Positions 26,621 to 39,213 of a stretch of DNA of 64,000 nucleotides are shown piece by piece; positions within the stretch are counted from its first letter, which is position 1, and each line of letters begins with the position of its first letter. Both the position numbers and the translations under genes were made by a program. Origin of the DNA: Harmonia axyridis (lineage: Eukaryota > Arthropoda > Insecta > Coleoptera > Coccinellidae). Location: positions 36,673,720 to 36,737,719 of the forward strand of contig NC_059504.1 of assembly GCF_914767665.1 (NCBI RefSeq), read 5' to 3'. The notes under the pieces are model-generated. The model searched no databases. It was given only the letters and a program-made list of their open reading frames with translations, and was not told the DNA's origin.

Positions 26621-26889
26621 GATTCAAAAATTTGCATTCTGGGCGTGATGGTACATAAAAAATACATATTAAGGAAGATATATCCTTTCAAAGTTGATCA
26701 AATTAAAAAAATTTCTCTGCATAACTTCTAAACGGTGAATGCCACCCGATTGAAATTTCGCGCATAAATGTATGATGTTAAAACACATTTTTTCATTACA
26801 CTCCTACATTTCTGATATTTTTCTATGGTTATCGATTAATCTCGCGATTAATGAATCTGTTGACATCATGTGACTACAAAAACTCAAAT
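26621..26889. repeat. left end of a CAGGGTGATTC-type MITE, truncated
   Basis: 'tacagggtgattcaaaaatt' at 26619 looks like the TA plus terminal repeat of the common CAGGGTG-ended MITEs, but no matching right end occurs before the mariner that follows. Confidence 0.45.
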
Positions 26890-27930
26890 ATCTAGAAAAC
26901 GGTTCAAAAAATACAGTTGAAGCAAAATCTTGGCTTGATGAAGAATTTCCGGGGTCTGCACCAGGAAAATCAACCATCATTGATTGGTATGCTAAGTTTA
27001 AATGTGGTGAAATGAGCACCAAAGACGGCGAACGCAGTGGACGCCTTAAATAGGCTGTCACCGACGAAAATATAAAAAAAGTTCACAAAATAATTTTGAC
27101 CGTAAAGTGAAGTTGATCGAGATAGCAGACATTGAGAAGCTATCATCATTCACGAATATTTGTACATGAGAAAGCTGAGTGCAAAATGAGTGCCGCGGGA
27201 GCTCACAATCGATCAAAACGTGTTAATAAATCTGAGCTGTGTTTGAAGCTGTTTAAGTGCAATAAACATGAACATTTTGGCGTCGATATGTGACAAGGGA
27301 TGAAACATAGCTCCATCATTTGACTCCGGAGTTCAATCGACAGTCAGCTGAGTGGACTGCACACGATGAACCGAATCCAAAGCGAGGAAAAACACAACAG
27401 TCAGCTGGCAAGATAATGGCATCAGTATTCTGGGATGCGCAATACATTGATAACCTCCAAAAGGGCCAGACCATCAACAGCGAATATTATATTGCGTTAT
27501 TGGATCATTTAAAGGAGGAAATCGTTAAAAAACTGCCCCATTTGAGGAAAAAACGGTGCTGTTTCATCAAGACAATGCGCCGTGTCGCAAATCAATGAAA
27601 ACAATGGCAAAATTGCATGAATTAGGCTTCGAATTGCTTCTGCATCTACCGTATTGGCCAGATCTGGCCCCCAGCGACTTTTTCCTGTTCTCAGACCTCA
27701 AAAGAATGCTCGCTGGAAAGAAATTTAGCGCCAATGAAGAAGAAATTGCCGACTCTGAGGCCTATTTTGAAGCGAAAGACAAATCGTACTACAAAAATGG
27801 TATCGAAAAGTTGGAAGATCGCTATAATCGCTGTATCGCCCTCGAAGGGAATTATGTTGAATAATAAAATCGAATTTTGCCAAAAAAAAAATGTGTTTCA
27901 CTATGGTAGACCGGGAACTTTTCAATTGGC
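26890..27930 (+). mobile_element. mariner (DD34D) transposon, decayed
   Basis: The plus strand spells out most of a mariner transposase across frames: WLDEEFPGSAPGKSTIIDWY and GERSGRLK (N-terminal DNA-binding half), EWTAHDEPNPKRGKTQQSAG with IMASVFWDAQ, LFHQDNAPC (second Asp), then LPYWPDLAPSDFFLFSDLK with the third Asp and ending near 27864. Stops interrupt the first half, and a frame change separates 27320-27598 from 27556-27864. The right end at about 27905-27935 reads 'ggtagaccgggaacttttca', a mariner-type end. Confidence 0.88.
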
Positions 27931-27989
27931 CTGTTATTATCTACTTTGAAAGCGATGCAATTTGGATGCAGTATGAAATATTCATCACA

Positions 27990-28650
27990 ACGAAGTCCAA
28001 ATGGTTTCGGAGTCGAAAAATCTCGCTGATGTCGAAATAATGGACCTTGCCCGAAATTGGCAGCGTTTTTCGCGAACACAATCAACATCAACACACCAAT
28101 CAACGTTTCTAATCCGCATCACATGTCGGGGTACAGCAACAACCGAACCAACGTTGAGAAGTGCTTATCACACCTCGCCGTCGGATCTAATTAAACAGGA
28201 TGACTTTTCGAAATGGGGAAAAACAATACCTAAACACAGCCTCTGGGGCCCCATATCGGCCAGGGATCTGCTCCAGTTGTGCGCCTGAGCTCCCTCGATA
28301 ATAGCGGTCACAGACAACATTTGTTTCTCCTTTTTGATCATAATAACGACGTTTGGTCGAACACCGATTGAACTCGATCTCTGTAAACGACTGGCGGATT
28401 TATATCAAAGGGCGCACATATCACACGCGTTCTCCAAAAATTCGCGACGTTATTATTTTTACGGCGAATATTCGGGACCGTTGTTAAAACCAGACGTGCG
28501 AGAAGGTTTCTGTTACAGACAGAGACGATTACTGTTTAATTCACTTTTTAGTCGTGCAGGCATCGGCTGTTGTTTTTTGAAGGTCAGCTCCTAACGACGC
28601 TCACTAGCTCGGGACAGCGGCGTCGCAATCAGATGAGAAACGAGATCATG
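27990..28650. other. unassigned higher-GC segment
   Basis: About 650 bp with clearly higher GC and CpG than its neighbours, starting just after the mariner. Open frames (28001-28288, 28334-28594) have no recognisable motif. It could be the inside of a DNA element or an LTR. Neither terminal repeats nor a target duplication were found. Confidence 0.45.
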
Positions 28651-28758
28651 GTGATTCAATACAGTGTTTTAGGATTTTTTAAGGGAAATAGAACATAAAC
28701 AATGTTGCGCAAAATGTTTTCATTTTATTCGAAACATCTGTACAATCAGGGGCAGTCC

Positions 28759-30581
28759 CACGGGCGTAGCCAGGTTTCAGTTTCGGGGGGGGGTTTTACA
28801 TATCATAAAAAAAATCTTATGTTTTTCTTTTTAAATATATCAACTTTAAAAGAGCCCATTCAGTCTATTTCCACTAGTTTTATTTTTCAAGTATGTTTTG
28901 AGAAAAAAAGCATTTTCAAAATCACTTTTTGAAATTCAGTTTATTTCTTTACATCGATTCCTATGAATATATTTAGGAAAAAATACCGTCGTAGTATTTA
29001 TACAACAGAGTACTCAAATTCAAATTTATGAGTAGAAAGTTTATATGCAAAAAACCGGTAAAAAATGATAGTTATCACCTTTTTTGCATTTTTTTCAATG
29101 TTTATCATGAAATTTTGTTGGCAAACTTCAGATTCGAATTCTGTTCCCCAGAAACAGAGATAATAAATCGAAGAAATTAAAACTACCCCATCAACTGAGT
29201 TTTAGCAGAGATAGATATAATACGCTAATTTTGAACTATCGTTTGAGCCAGGTTTTTCGGACAAAAAACTTTATGGAAGAAAACGTCAGAAGATTAAATT
29301 TATTTGTATTTTTTTTTAATGTTCCGTCACAGAATTTTGGTGCTAAACCTCAGATTCGGATTCAGAACCCAACAAAATAAAGGGTGTTTTTTTTAGAGCT
29401 ATAGAACTTTAAATTGCAATAAACCAACGAAGGATTATTCGATTGATATGAATTTTATTTATCCGCAAGATAATCTTGTGGCATTACATTTTAAATATGA
29501 TTTCTGGCATATGACCGACAAGGCTGGCTCGGATGTAGTCCAATCTGGACGTCCAATTTTCGATGACTTTTCCAACATTTGTGGCCGTATATCGCCAATA
29601 ACACGGCGAATGTTGTCTTCCAAATGATCAAGGGTTTGTGGCTTATCCGCATAGACCAATGACTTTACATAGCCCCACAGAAAGTAGTCTAGCTGTGTTA
29701 AATCACAAGATCTTGGAGGCTAATTGGTCCAAAACGTGAAATTAGGCGGTCACCAAACGTGTCTTCCAATAAATCGATTGTGGCACGAGCTGTGTGACAT
29801 GTTGCGCCGTCTTGTTGGAACCACAGTTCCTGGACATCATGGTTGTTCAATGCAGGAATGAAAAAGTTAGTAATCATGGCTCTATACCGATCACCATTGA
29901 CTGTAACGTTCTGGCCATCATCGTTTTTGAAGAAGTACGGACCAATGATTCCACCAGCCCATAAAGCGCACCAAACAGTCAGTTTTTCTGGATGTAACGG
30001 TGTTTCGACATACACTTGAGGATTAGCTTCACTCCAAATGCGGCAGTTTTGTTTGTTGATGTAGCCATTCAACCAGAATTGCGCTTCATCGCTAAATAAA
30101 ATAAAATGGACGTAGTGCGCGATACGTATTCCGCACAGAACCATTATTTTCGAAATGAAATTGCACTATTTTCAAGCGTTCTTCAGGCGTGAGTCTATTC
30201 ATGATGAATTGCCAAACCGAACTGAGAATAAATCACTTGACAACTGTTAAATCGGTAGCCATCTTGAACAGTAATGCCAACTTAAAGTTATATACCTCGA
30301 AAAAAACACCCGTTACAAACGATCGAAAAAATCAAACTAACCCATAACTTTCCTTTGAGGGGCACATGTGAGCACAAATTAACTAGATTACGTAGAGGTA
30401 ATTTAATTCAAATTTCACATTACAAATTAATTGAACTGAGAGTGATAATTTCATTCACTTTTTACAAATTCCATTAAAAAATATTTTCGAGATTTTAAAA
30501 AAAAAAAAAAGGTTTTTTGACATCTTCAACATTTCGGGGGGGGTTTGAACCCCCAAAACCCCCCCCCTGGCTACGCCCGTG
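28759..30581. mobile_element. non-autonomous DNA element, CACGGGCGTAGCCAGG ends, 8-bp duplication
   Basis: Left end 'cacgggcgtagccagg', right end its exact inverse 'cctggctacgcccgtg'. The 8-mer 'ggcagtcc' lies directly outside both (28751-28758 and 30582-30589). An 8-bp duplication is typical of hAT-like elements. Next to each end is a long G/C run. The inside holds sequence shared with 21780-23960 and a nested mariner at 29381-30311. No transposase of its own is seen. Confidence 0.85.
29381..30311 (-). mobile_element. mariner-like element nested in the 28759-30581 element
   Basis: Ends: 'agggtgttttttttagag' on the left and the inverse 'ctcgaaaaaaacacccg' on the right. The minus strand encodes the catalytic part of a transposase: ILFSDEAQFWLNGYINKQN (first Asp), then IIGPYFF, LWFQQDGATCHTARATIDLL (second Asp), a frame change, then the PPRSCDLTQLDYFLWGYVK region (29700-29460). 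The N-terminal DNA-binding half is absent, so this is an internal deletion copy. Confidence 0.85.
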
Positions 30582-30589
30582 GGCAGTCC

Positions 30590-30870
30590 AGGCATAGCCG
30601 CCGTCAAAACTGGCAAACCGAACATTTTGCCGGGGCGCCAAATTGTAGGGGTGCAAAGTCAGTTGATAAAACAAGACATACTTCACGACATAAAATGTTT
30701 TCTAAGTGAAAATACTACTCTTTGTAGAAAATCATAAAATTGAAATGATTTCTGAGAGGAATAACAGAGGCTCCTTTGAAGAAAATTCAGATAAATTTGG
30801 CAAAGCAGGGAGGTAAAATTTTATTTTGCCGGGGCGCCAAAATGACGGGCGGCGGCCTCGAGTCTAGGTA
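30590..30870. repeat. interspersed repeat copy (related to 10098-10505)
   Basis: Starts immediately after the 8-bp duplication of the preceding element, whose right flank it therefore is. Shares 'ggcgccaaattgtagg', 'cagaggctccttt' and GC-rich ends with 10098-10505 in opposite orientation. Confidence 0.55.
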
Positions 30871-31849
30871 ATGTGGAAACAACGTTTGGCAGGATGGAAA
30901 AACAGGACAGAATGTTACTGAAAGAAAATTCGAAAATAGCACTGACTCGACATACACAATTTACACTGAAAAATGAATTGACAATAAAAAATTTCATAAT
31001 GAAATAGACCAACAATTCAGGAAACATTTTTTCAACCTAACAACTCCTGAGAAATTATTGCAATAATATGCGCAGGAGCATTTTATTCAAATTTTTAAAG
31101 CTTGTATCAGCAATTTAGAATGAAGACTCTAAATAATATTTCCAATCTTCGGAAAGTCTCCCAGAGGCTTAGAGAAGCGGGATAAAAAACTTTAAACAAA
31201 AAATGTATTTCCTATAGTCTTCACAAAACTAAACATCAAAGAAAACTAAACTCGATAAAACCTCACGATGCAATTACTGCACCATCAAATACGCTCAATT
31301 CACCGACACATTTCGACTTGTACAAGGTTTGAAAAAACTAGTGACTTCGAGTTATGTATAAAAAAAACTTTGGTCCAGTACTACTCAGTAATCCTCAGGA
31401 AAATTCGAATTATTAGGTATAAAGATCCAGTTAGTAAGATGTGACACCAATCCACAACACCACATAACCCCCCCCCCCCAAAAAAAAAATAGGAGATTTC
31501 ACCATTTATTAAAATGAAATAACTGTCGACCAACCTCAGTCAAAAATCTGAATCTGGAATTTCAAAATTTGATTATTTCGAAGGCCTATCATTCAATTGA
31601 AGAATTTCTGTCCGATGTAGGTACTTCAGTAGAATTCGCAATACTTATGTATATAATAATAGAGAAGTAGTATAATATATATAGATATATATTCTTTTGA
31701 AAAAGAGCAATACAAATTATTAATTTCAAACAATGAAGCATATGTGTTGAATAATCTCAGTATTAGCCTAGAAATTTCGTTGTCATTCTTCCTCATCCTT
31801 CAATTTATTGTGATGATTTCAATTGTCACCATTTGATGTGGGGCTATGC
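30871..31849. other. gene-free stretch of usp intron 1
   Basis: No supported gene. Contains a homopolymer C run followed by an A run at about 31467-31490. Confidence 0.4.
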
Positions 31850-32560
31850 AGTTAATGACATTAATGTCATTAATGGTATAGCATTAACTGAATGGATTGA
31901 AGATAATAATTTTAATCTGATTTTTGATGCAAAATAAACTTTCCATTCCAATAGAGGATATAATCCAGATAATAAGTAATATAATAATAGATATGTATTC
32001 ATACTGGATAATATTTTCTGTTTCAAATGTTTCTGGTGTATTTTTTTTACTATTACTTGTTACCTTTTGGCTAAGTAACTATTTGTGGGATAAATTTGAT
32101 TTGATTGATTTGACTTTTCAATACCATTTCTGCAGAAAGATTAGACTTTGCTTTCGAAATATACTTCAACCTCACTTCTTCATTGGGGCCAAATTTCTCT
32201 CCATAGAGCATTCTTTTGAGGTCTGCAAAAAGCAAGTTATCATTGGGTTTCAGATCTCAAGAATAAGCTTGGTGGCCAAGCAGTTGGAAGAGCAATTCGT
32301 TCAATTTGACTATGATTGTAATCGATTTGTGACATGCAGTATTATCTTGGTAAAATAGATTTTTTCTAATCTCAATCGATCCAATAACGTTATATAAGAT
32401 TTGCTGTTGATGGTTTTACCTTTGTGAAGATAATCAATGAACAATATACAACATACGGATGCAATAACCGTACCAATTGATGTTTGTGATTTTGGTTTCT
32501 TTGGACTGAGCTGAGTCTCTTTGACTATAATATAGTGATGAATCTTATGTTTTATCCAGT
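31850..32560 (-). mobile_element. mariner transposase fossil
   Basis: The minus strand reads, across frames, KGKTINSKSYITLLDRL, FYQDNTACHKSITIIVKLNE (second Asp) and LLFADLKRMLYGEKFGPNEE (third Asp position), the order found in mariner. No continuous frame remains and ends are not visible. Confidence 0.75.
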
Positions 32561-32999
32561 GTCATCCATTGACGGAAAAAAAGCTCCAAACAGCGTCAGC
32601 GTTAGGAACCGACGATACCTTGTTGCTTTCGATCAGCGGACTCATGGACAAATATTCACACAAAATAGTGAATACACTGCCTTCTGATTCCTTCAACTCC
32701 ACTGCTTCCTCACGCAACTTTAATTTACGATCGCTCAAAACCATTTCTTGATTTTTTTATATGTTTTCTGAAACAATTGTAGAATTCGGTCTACCAAAGC
32801 GTTCAGTATCGAATACTTTTTAACAGTCGTTATCGTTTGTTCCTAATATGGTTGCCAAAATTCTTGGTGGAGTATCTTCCCCACTGCGTTGTCTCTCTTT
32901 ATATAGGTTTTCTGCGAACATTTGTCACCTCTCCGTGATATTTTGAATTGTTTTATTCCTCGAACATCTACATCGTCATCGATTAGAAATACTTGGATC

Positions 33000-33660
33000 C
33001 TTTATTGATATGTTTGCAATTGTTTATTGTTGAGATCACTTGATCTTGGATGACTAGGAAAGGGCTTTCTTTTACTGAATGCACTCTACTAGATGTGAGC
33101 CTTGTTCCAATGTATCCCTCGCATGAACTCCTCTTCCCCATCTTTGAGGTTTCTAAAGTATTTTTGGAGACTGTTATTAGATACCAATAATCTGAAAAAG
33201 GACGTCTGGCGGCCATTTAGATAAGGCAGTAGAGTGGTTTGTAGCACATCGTCAACATAACACGCAGCTGTTCTACTATCTCGAATAAACAGACGTGGTG
33301 ATTGGCTACTAGAGGCAATGGGCTCCCCAAACCATTACACCATCAGTTCTGTGTACCTACATGTCTCTCAACAGCAAACGCAATATCACGTCGATGTTCT
33401 CGGCTGCTTCTACGGCCATCGTGCATACCTAGAGAGAACCGTGATTCGACGCTGAATACGCCATTATGCCATTCTGCCTTCTCCTGTTGTCGTTCTCTGT
33501 TACCTTCTTCTCCAAAACATTGATCAAGGATTTGACTCGTAGCAGCAAAACGGTCTCGTAGGGCCAGTTGCCTGAAGCACCTATCTTGACGTTCTGTGGT
33601 ATGCCTCTTTCGACCAATTTGTCTTCTTCGTATTCATCTCACTTTATTTGTCCATAGGCA
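33000..33660 (-). mobile_element. Tc1-like transposase fossil
   Basis: The minus strand contains LGMHDGRRSSRE followed by RRDIAFAVERHVG (33480-33330), then SRSPRLFIRDSRTAACYVDD and VLQTTLLPYLNG (33310-33210). This is the catalytic-core order of Tc1-like transposases between the first and second Asp. It is full of stops; boundaries are approximate. Confidence 0.65.
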
Positions 33661-34470
33661 ACATTTCTAGTTTCTAGCCTTTTAAAATCGTTAACTTGGT
33701 GATAATGTTGACGTCTTCGAACACCAGGCTTTGTTACGCTTAACTATGGCTTAACAAAAGTCAATGGCAATAACTAAAAATAACTGTACTATTCAAGTAT
33801 TATGAACCACTTTCTTTACGAACAGTAATGTCAGTATAGCATTTTTGAAAGATTAATTACGAATTTTTTGAATTTTCTACAGTTAATTGTTTTAGTTTAA
33901 AGAAACAAAAAACATACGCAAAGTTTGTTTTGGTTTTTTGAAAGAAGACATATTTCACTTTCGAATTTGTAGAGAAAGGTTTCTACTTTTGTTCAATACA
34001 TTTGGTTATGCCACTCATAAAAATGAAACTATATCCAATGAAAAAAAAAAAATCTTGTGCATTTGCTTATGATAAAAACTGCGGAGATTTCAGCAACAAC
34101 ATATTCATATCGTTATTCTAAGAGAATAGGAATCTGTATTCAATGGTTTGTTGTCACTTCATTTAGAAAGATGGAACGCTCGTCGAGGTCCAGCTTTAAG
34201 CACTCATCGGGTCACCTTCATAAGTCTTCGTATCTGTGCTGAGAGTGACAAAACGGGAACACCCAATAAAGGTCCCCACGCACTGAAGACTTTCAGTCGC
34301 GCGATTTGTTAATCGCAGAAATTAAATTCAATGAGAACACAGACACATAATTTTCAGTCGTGTGTGCGTACGCAAGCTTACTGCTAGAATACTTTAGACA
34401 TATTTCGGTATGCACACTGCTTCTGAGTCTCGAACTTAGAAAGAAGCCTTGTGACCACTTCTGAAATTTT
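33661..34470. other. gene-free stretch of usp intron 1
   Basis: No supported coding or repeat feature seen. Confidence 0.35.
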
Positions 34471-34479
34471 TTTTTTTAA

Positions 34480-35080
34480 TCTTCGAATTCAAAATTTCCG
34501 TTCTGAAAATTTGTTTCATGGTAGAGTTCAGCAGGGTGATACCTCTATAGTTTCAGGCTTCCTCTTGTCTCCCTTCTTAAATATTGGTATTGTCAAACTC
34601 TTCTTTCATTCATCAGGAACCCTTCCTGTATCGATAATTGTGTTGAAGAGAGTTTTCAGTTCGTTGGCAAGTTGGGATCCACCATATTTGAGAAGTTCAT
34701 TTGGTATTCCGTCTGGACCTGGAGATTTACGATTCTTCAGTTTGTCCAGTGCTTGTTTCACCACCTCGACTGTGATTTCTGATGTCCTTGTATTTTCTGC
34801 TTCTTCTCTATAGTGACCATCATCATGCTCTTCATTTGAACAATATAAACTCCTGAAGTGATCTTCCCACGCATTCTTATCTATCTGTGCTGTTCTCGTG
34901 TATTCGCTAGTTCCATTCTTCTGTTTCTGAGCACACCCCATATATTTTTCTGAGCCCCATAAAGATCGTGTTCCATCTCAGAGGTAAATTGTTCCCAGTA
35001 TTTCCGCTTCATGTCTCTTATCGCTGCGTTGGTTCTGTTTTTCACTTCTGTATATCAACTCCTCTCTCCTTATTCGCTGA
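34480..35080 (-). mobile_element. non-LTR reverse-transcriptase fragment
   Basis: The minus strand encodes a linker (IDKNAWEDHFRSLY) and the start of the RT domain: LKNRKSPGPDGIPNELLKYG, then TLFNTIIDTGRVPDE and, after a stop, LTIPIFKKGDK. The match to the complete RT at 56306-58196 is close in this region (NRKSPG.DGIPNELLKYGG in both), so the two are related. The fragment is cut before the palm catalytic motifs. Confidence 0.85.
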
Positions 35081-35662
35081 AAACTGATTAGCTTCGAATA
35101 CACCTATATTCTCTCGAACAAGAAACATTTTTTGCTGGTTTATTGTGATGATTCCACTAACAAGAAATTGTCATGTTACCTTCAATCGAGCATTCAATAA
35201 GTTGAGAGGTGATCGCGGGAGGGCCAAGACTTTTGACGATGTGTGCATATGATGAATGGCGCAGATTGGACGCCAGATTGATTGAACGGAGTTTGAAAAC
35301 TTTTCTGGTTCAGCATCCACCATATAGTTTGGAAGAGTTCTATAGAGAATTGGGATGATTTTTGTTCGAGATTTCCTTGTGAATGTATCAATTACTTTTT
35401 CTTTTGTGACTTAGCTGTTATAGAGCCTAATCATTTTTTATATTTACGTCAGTAACAGTAAGTTAGGTCAGTGTTGATGAAACGTGGACAGTATGAGCAA
35501 CGTCCAAAGCTCCGAATACTGTAATTAGCGGTCAATAGAGCATCCATTTTATGTGCACCTATGTTCTGTTACCGCTTTTGTGCAGATTAAATTAGGGTCC
35601 ATTGAATAGAATTTATTATTTCAGAATTGCGACCCCGCTCAAACACTCCTCAGGAGATTATA
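35081..35662. other. gene-free stretch of usp intron 1
   Basis: No feature that I can support. Confidence 0.35.
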
Positions 35663-36480
35663 CAGGATATTTCCAAATTAGACGTGAACCTTGAAGGACG
35701 TGCTAGAATAACTCATTTGCTATCGATTGAGCCATATTTAGCGATAACCAAAAATCAACAGTTTACGAGATACTTAAGTAAGTTCTTGTGATTTTTGAAA
35801 GATTTCTCCTTTACATCCTTTTTCTTACGTTGACCAAATTTGATTATAATTTTGGATTATTTTCGTGGCCAGCGATAATTTCTGATCTAACACCGTTAGA
35901 ATAGACAAAACAGCGAGATTGAGAGTAAATTTCAAGCGGAAAGTAACAACTGAAGAAATAAAAAAAGGGCACGTGCTTGTATAAGGAATGGTGGAGGTCA
36001 TTTATGAATACATTTTCTCTTGAAACTTTGAGTTTGATTGCAATAAAAATATAGTTAATTCATTACTTCCCTTTCTTGATTCTTTCCCCTTTCAAGTCAA
36101 AATCTACTCAAACAAAACTAGTGCCTGCATTCTAAGAGATAAAGAAGGAATTTCGCTAGTATTCAAAATAGTTTTGACATAAATTGTGGAATTCGAAAGT
36201 TGCAGACAAATTTACTATTCTTTTCTTCATATACCAATTTTTAAGTCATACTAATACTTATTCAACATCTAATGCAGGATAGTTTTGCTTTTTTCATACA
36301 TATCAATTTTTTTTCTGATAAAAATAAAGCAAAATTGACGAACAATGAAGTAAGGTGTGAAATTATTTCGAAAACACAAGAAATCAAATATACAAAATCT
36401 GTTGATTTTCGGTTATCACCAAATATGGCTCAAACGACAGAAAATGAGTCATACTAACTTGTACTCTAAGGTTCACCCTG
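35663..36480. mobile_element. 818-bp MITE, copy 1 (CAGGATATTTCCAAATTAGA ends)
   Basis: The left end 'caggatatttccaaattaga' leads into 'gattgagccatattta'. The right end carries the inverted forms ('aaatatggctcaa' ... 'caccctg'). TA flanks both (35661-35662, 36481-36482). The interior aligns along its length with the copy at 46710-47514 (shared 'ttttcgtggccagcga', 'aacaaaactagtgcctgcat', 'aattgtggaattcgaaagtt'). No transposase. Confidence 0.85.
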
Positions 36481-36756
36481 TATAGATGATTTATCGCATG
36501 TGGTGTTAGCATATTTGTGGGCGTAATGCAAATTTGGGAATCACATGACGAAAACTTCTACCTGTGCGTTATTTAGTTACCTACATCCCATGCCTCTTGT
36601 TTTTGTCGATTGTTCTTCTTGGAGCCATGCTCAGTATTCTACATCTACCTCTAATAAAAACGCTGAGGATGCTGAAATACATATACAACTCAAATTCACA
36701 GAGAAGTGAATCGGGTAGTTTATCAGCCTACAATCACAGTAGGTATCGGATTCTTA

Positions 36757-37243
36757 TAAAGGGTGTTTTTTTTAGAGCTATAGAACTTTAAATAGAGCTA
36801 TAGAACTTTAAATTGCAATAAAACAACGATGGATTATTCGATTGACATGAATTTTATTTATCCGCAAGATAATCTTGTGGCATTACATTTTAAATATGAT
36901 TTCTGCCATATGACCGCCACGGCTGGCTCGGATGTAGTCCAATCTGGACGTCCAATTTTCGATGACTTTTTCCAACATTTGTGGCCCTATATCGGCAATA
37001 ACACGGCGAATGTTGTCTTCCAAATGGTCAAGGGTTTGTGGCTTATCCGCATAGACCAATGACTTTACATAGCCCCACAGAAAGTAGTCTAGCGGTGTTA
37101 AATCGCAAGATCTTGGAGGTCAATTCACAGATCCAAAATGTGAAATTAGGCGGTCGCCAAACGTGTCTTTCAATAAATCGATTGTGGCACGAGCTGTGTG
37201 ACATGTTGCGCCGTCTTGTTGGAACCACAGCTGCTGGACGTAG
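36757..37243 (-). mobile_element. mariner-like fragment (same family as 29381-30311)
   Basis: Starts with the same 'agggtgttttttttagag' end, here with a 22-bp tandem duplication of 'agagctatagaactttaaat'. The minus strand repeats the C-terminal half of the transposase (SLVYADKPQTLDHLEDNIR, LWFQQDGATCHTARATIDLL). It breaks off at about 37243 in unrelated sequence. Confidence 0.82.
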
Positions 37244-39213
37244 AGCGTAGAAATGGAGGGGTACTCCCCCCAACCAAGAGTTCCAAAATATAAAATTTCG
37301 GAATTCACTCGAATACGAAGAACGAAAATTCTTCCATAAAATGAACCAATAGTCTTTTTATTTTTCTTTAAAATCGACACGGCAGCAAAAAATCGGACCC
37401 TTTTACGGTTTATGAGTTTATTATCGCTTTCAAGATTATTACTTTCATTGCAGTACGAGCACGTCTATGTCAGAGCTTTATTATTTTCCTTTATTTACCA
37501 ATTTAGGAGTTACAAACGAAAATGACAGTTCCTCGGATCATTTCAAGAAATAAAGTCCTATAATATGGGTCCGGAAACGATTTGTTTTCGAGATACAAAT
37601 GTTAAAGTTCAAGTTTTTTTTCTCATAGCACCTTCCCTTCACAAGATATTTAACTTAAATTTGGCATAGATATTCCAATATAAGTTTTCATCGTGTGATA
37701 TGCTAATTTTGAATGCAAGTCCACAGGATGATATTTTTTCTGGAAGAGTGCCCACTTCATTATACCAGTACTTTTTCTGGTGAATCACTGGTAGTTTAGA
37801 AAAATGTAAAAAGAAACAGTACTACACTTTAGTTTCTTGTCGGTTCTTGTCAAATTCTTCAGTAATCCTCAGGAAAAGTCAAATTATTATAAGATCCAGT
37901 GAGCTGTGATGAATAAATAATGATTAATTATAAGTGTTGATACTTATTCACCCGATCTATAGAGAAGATCAATAAAGATTCGATAAACTGTTATATGCAT
38001 CACAAAATAGTAGGACTACAAAAAACGCCCTATATCTCCAAAACGACGTATTAGCGGGCGCAAGTATAGGACATTGTATTCTTAAAATTAGTCAAGGAAT
38101 TTTTCATTTTTCTTCGTTCTTCAAATTTGGGTATAATAAAAACAATGCAATTGAAAAAAATTTTATTTCGAGTAATTTTTGGTTCAAACTTCGTTATCAA
38201 ACCTTCTTTCTCATAATACAAATATGAGTGAACGTCGTCTTGAAAAATAAAGTTCTTCGATTACCCCCAAAAAAAAAAAAAAAAGATTAACGCCCTTCTT
38301 TGTAGCAATTTAGCAAAATATGGTTGTCTATGCGTTGTCAAATTTTCGAGTAATGAATTTTTTCGATATTTCCCTTATGTTTTGCTTCAAAATTTTATGG
38401 ATAATATTCCAGAGCTAGAGCTTGATTTTTGTACTATATGTGATGGAAAAAGCTCCTACAGTTCCCGAGAAAATCACTGGACGGTGGACAGACAATTTTT
38501 TATTTTTGTATTCCATACATTCCAAAACAACGTAACTTTCAGATGGGTAAAATTTTGTTTTCTTCGAACAATCAGCTTTATAATCGTAAATAATAAAACA
38601 AATTTTAGTGTAATCAACCCTTATAGTTCCTCAAGAAGAAACCTGATTCGGCAATTATACTTAAGCTTGACAGTTTTGTTTCCATTTTTAACCCCATTCA
38701 ATTTTACGAAGTCAAAATTTAAAAGACTTGTGTCTTTTATCCGAATTTCGTTTTTTTTTGCTTTAAACATTTTAGGAAAATTTTCTTACTCAATTCATAA
38801 AGATTACCCGTAGAAATAATCAATCTAAACATATGGGTCATAAAATCGCTTCATCTTATTATAGGAGTGTAATAAATACTGTCAATATAGAAAACATCTT
38901 AAATAGGCTTATGAATATAAGTCGAATATTTAATTGGAGAATGTATCTCACATACAGGGAAAAACTTAAAATACGCTGACATTGACATAACTGAGAGTGG
39001 GTCAGCATGATTTCCTTCAACAAATGCAACAACTCCTACTTTTACCTGAAATTTATATTGGCTCAGATATATATTAGGAGCATAATTCCTCTGATAAAAA
39101 TGAAAACAATGCTTTCTTCAACTGGAATAGGTCATTGAACTAAATAGGTCGACCCTGACTTTACAACCATTGTCCCAACTTTGTTTTGAAATTTAAGAAA
39201 ATTGATGACTTAC
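37244..39213. other. gene-free stretch of usp intron 1
   Basis: AT-rich with A/T homopolymers (for example 38271-38284). The open frame at 38382-38813 (143 aa) has low-complexity Phe/Ser/Lys composition and no motif, and I do not call it. Confidence 0.4.

Noticed and set aside
32562..32744. Minus-strand frame DRKLKLREEAVELKESE
   Set aside because: Looks protein-like (charged helix) but too short to assign; perhaps part of the adjacent transposon relics.
38382..38813. 143-aa open frame, plus strand
   Set aside because: Low-complexity AT-driven composition, no motif, inside an intron. Probably chance.
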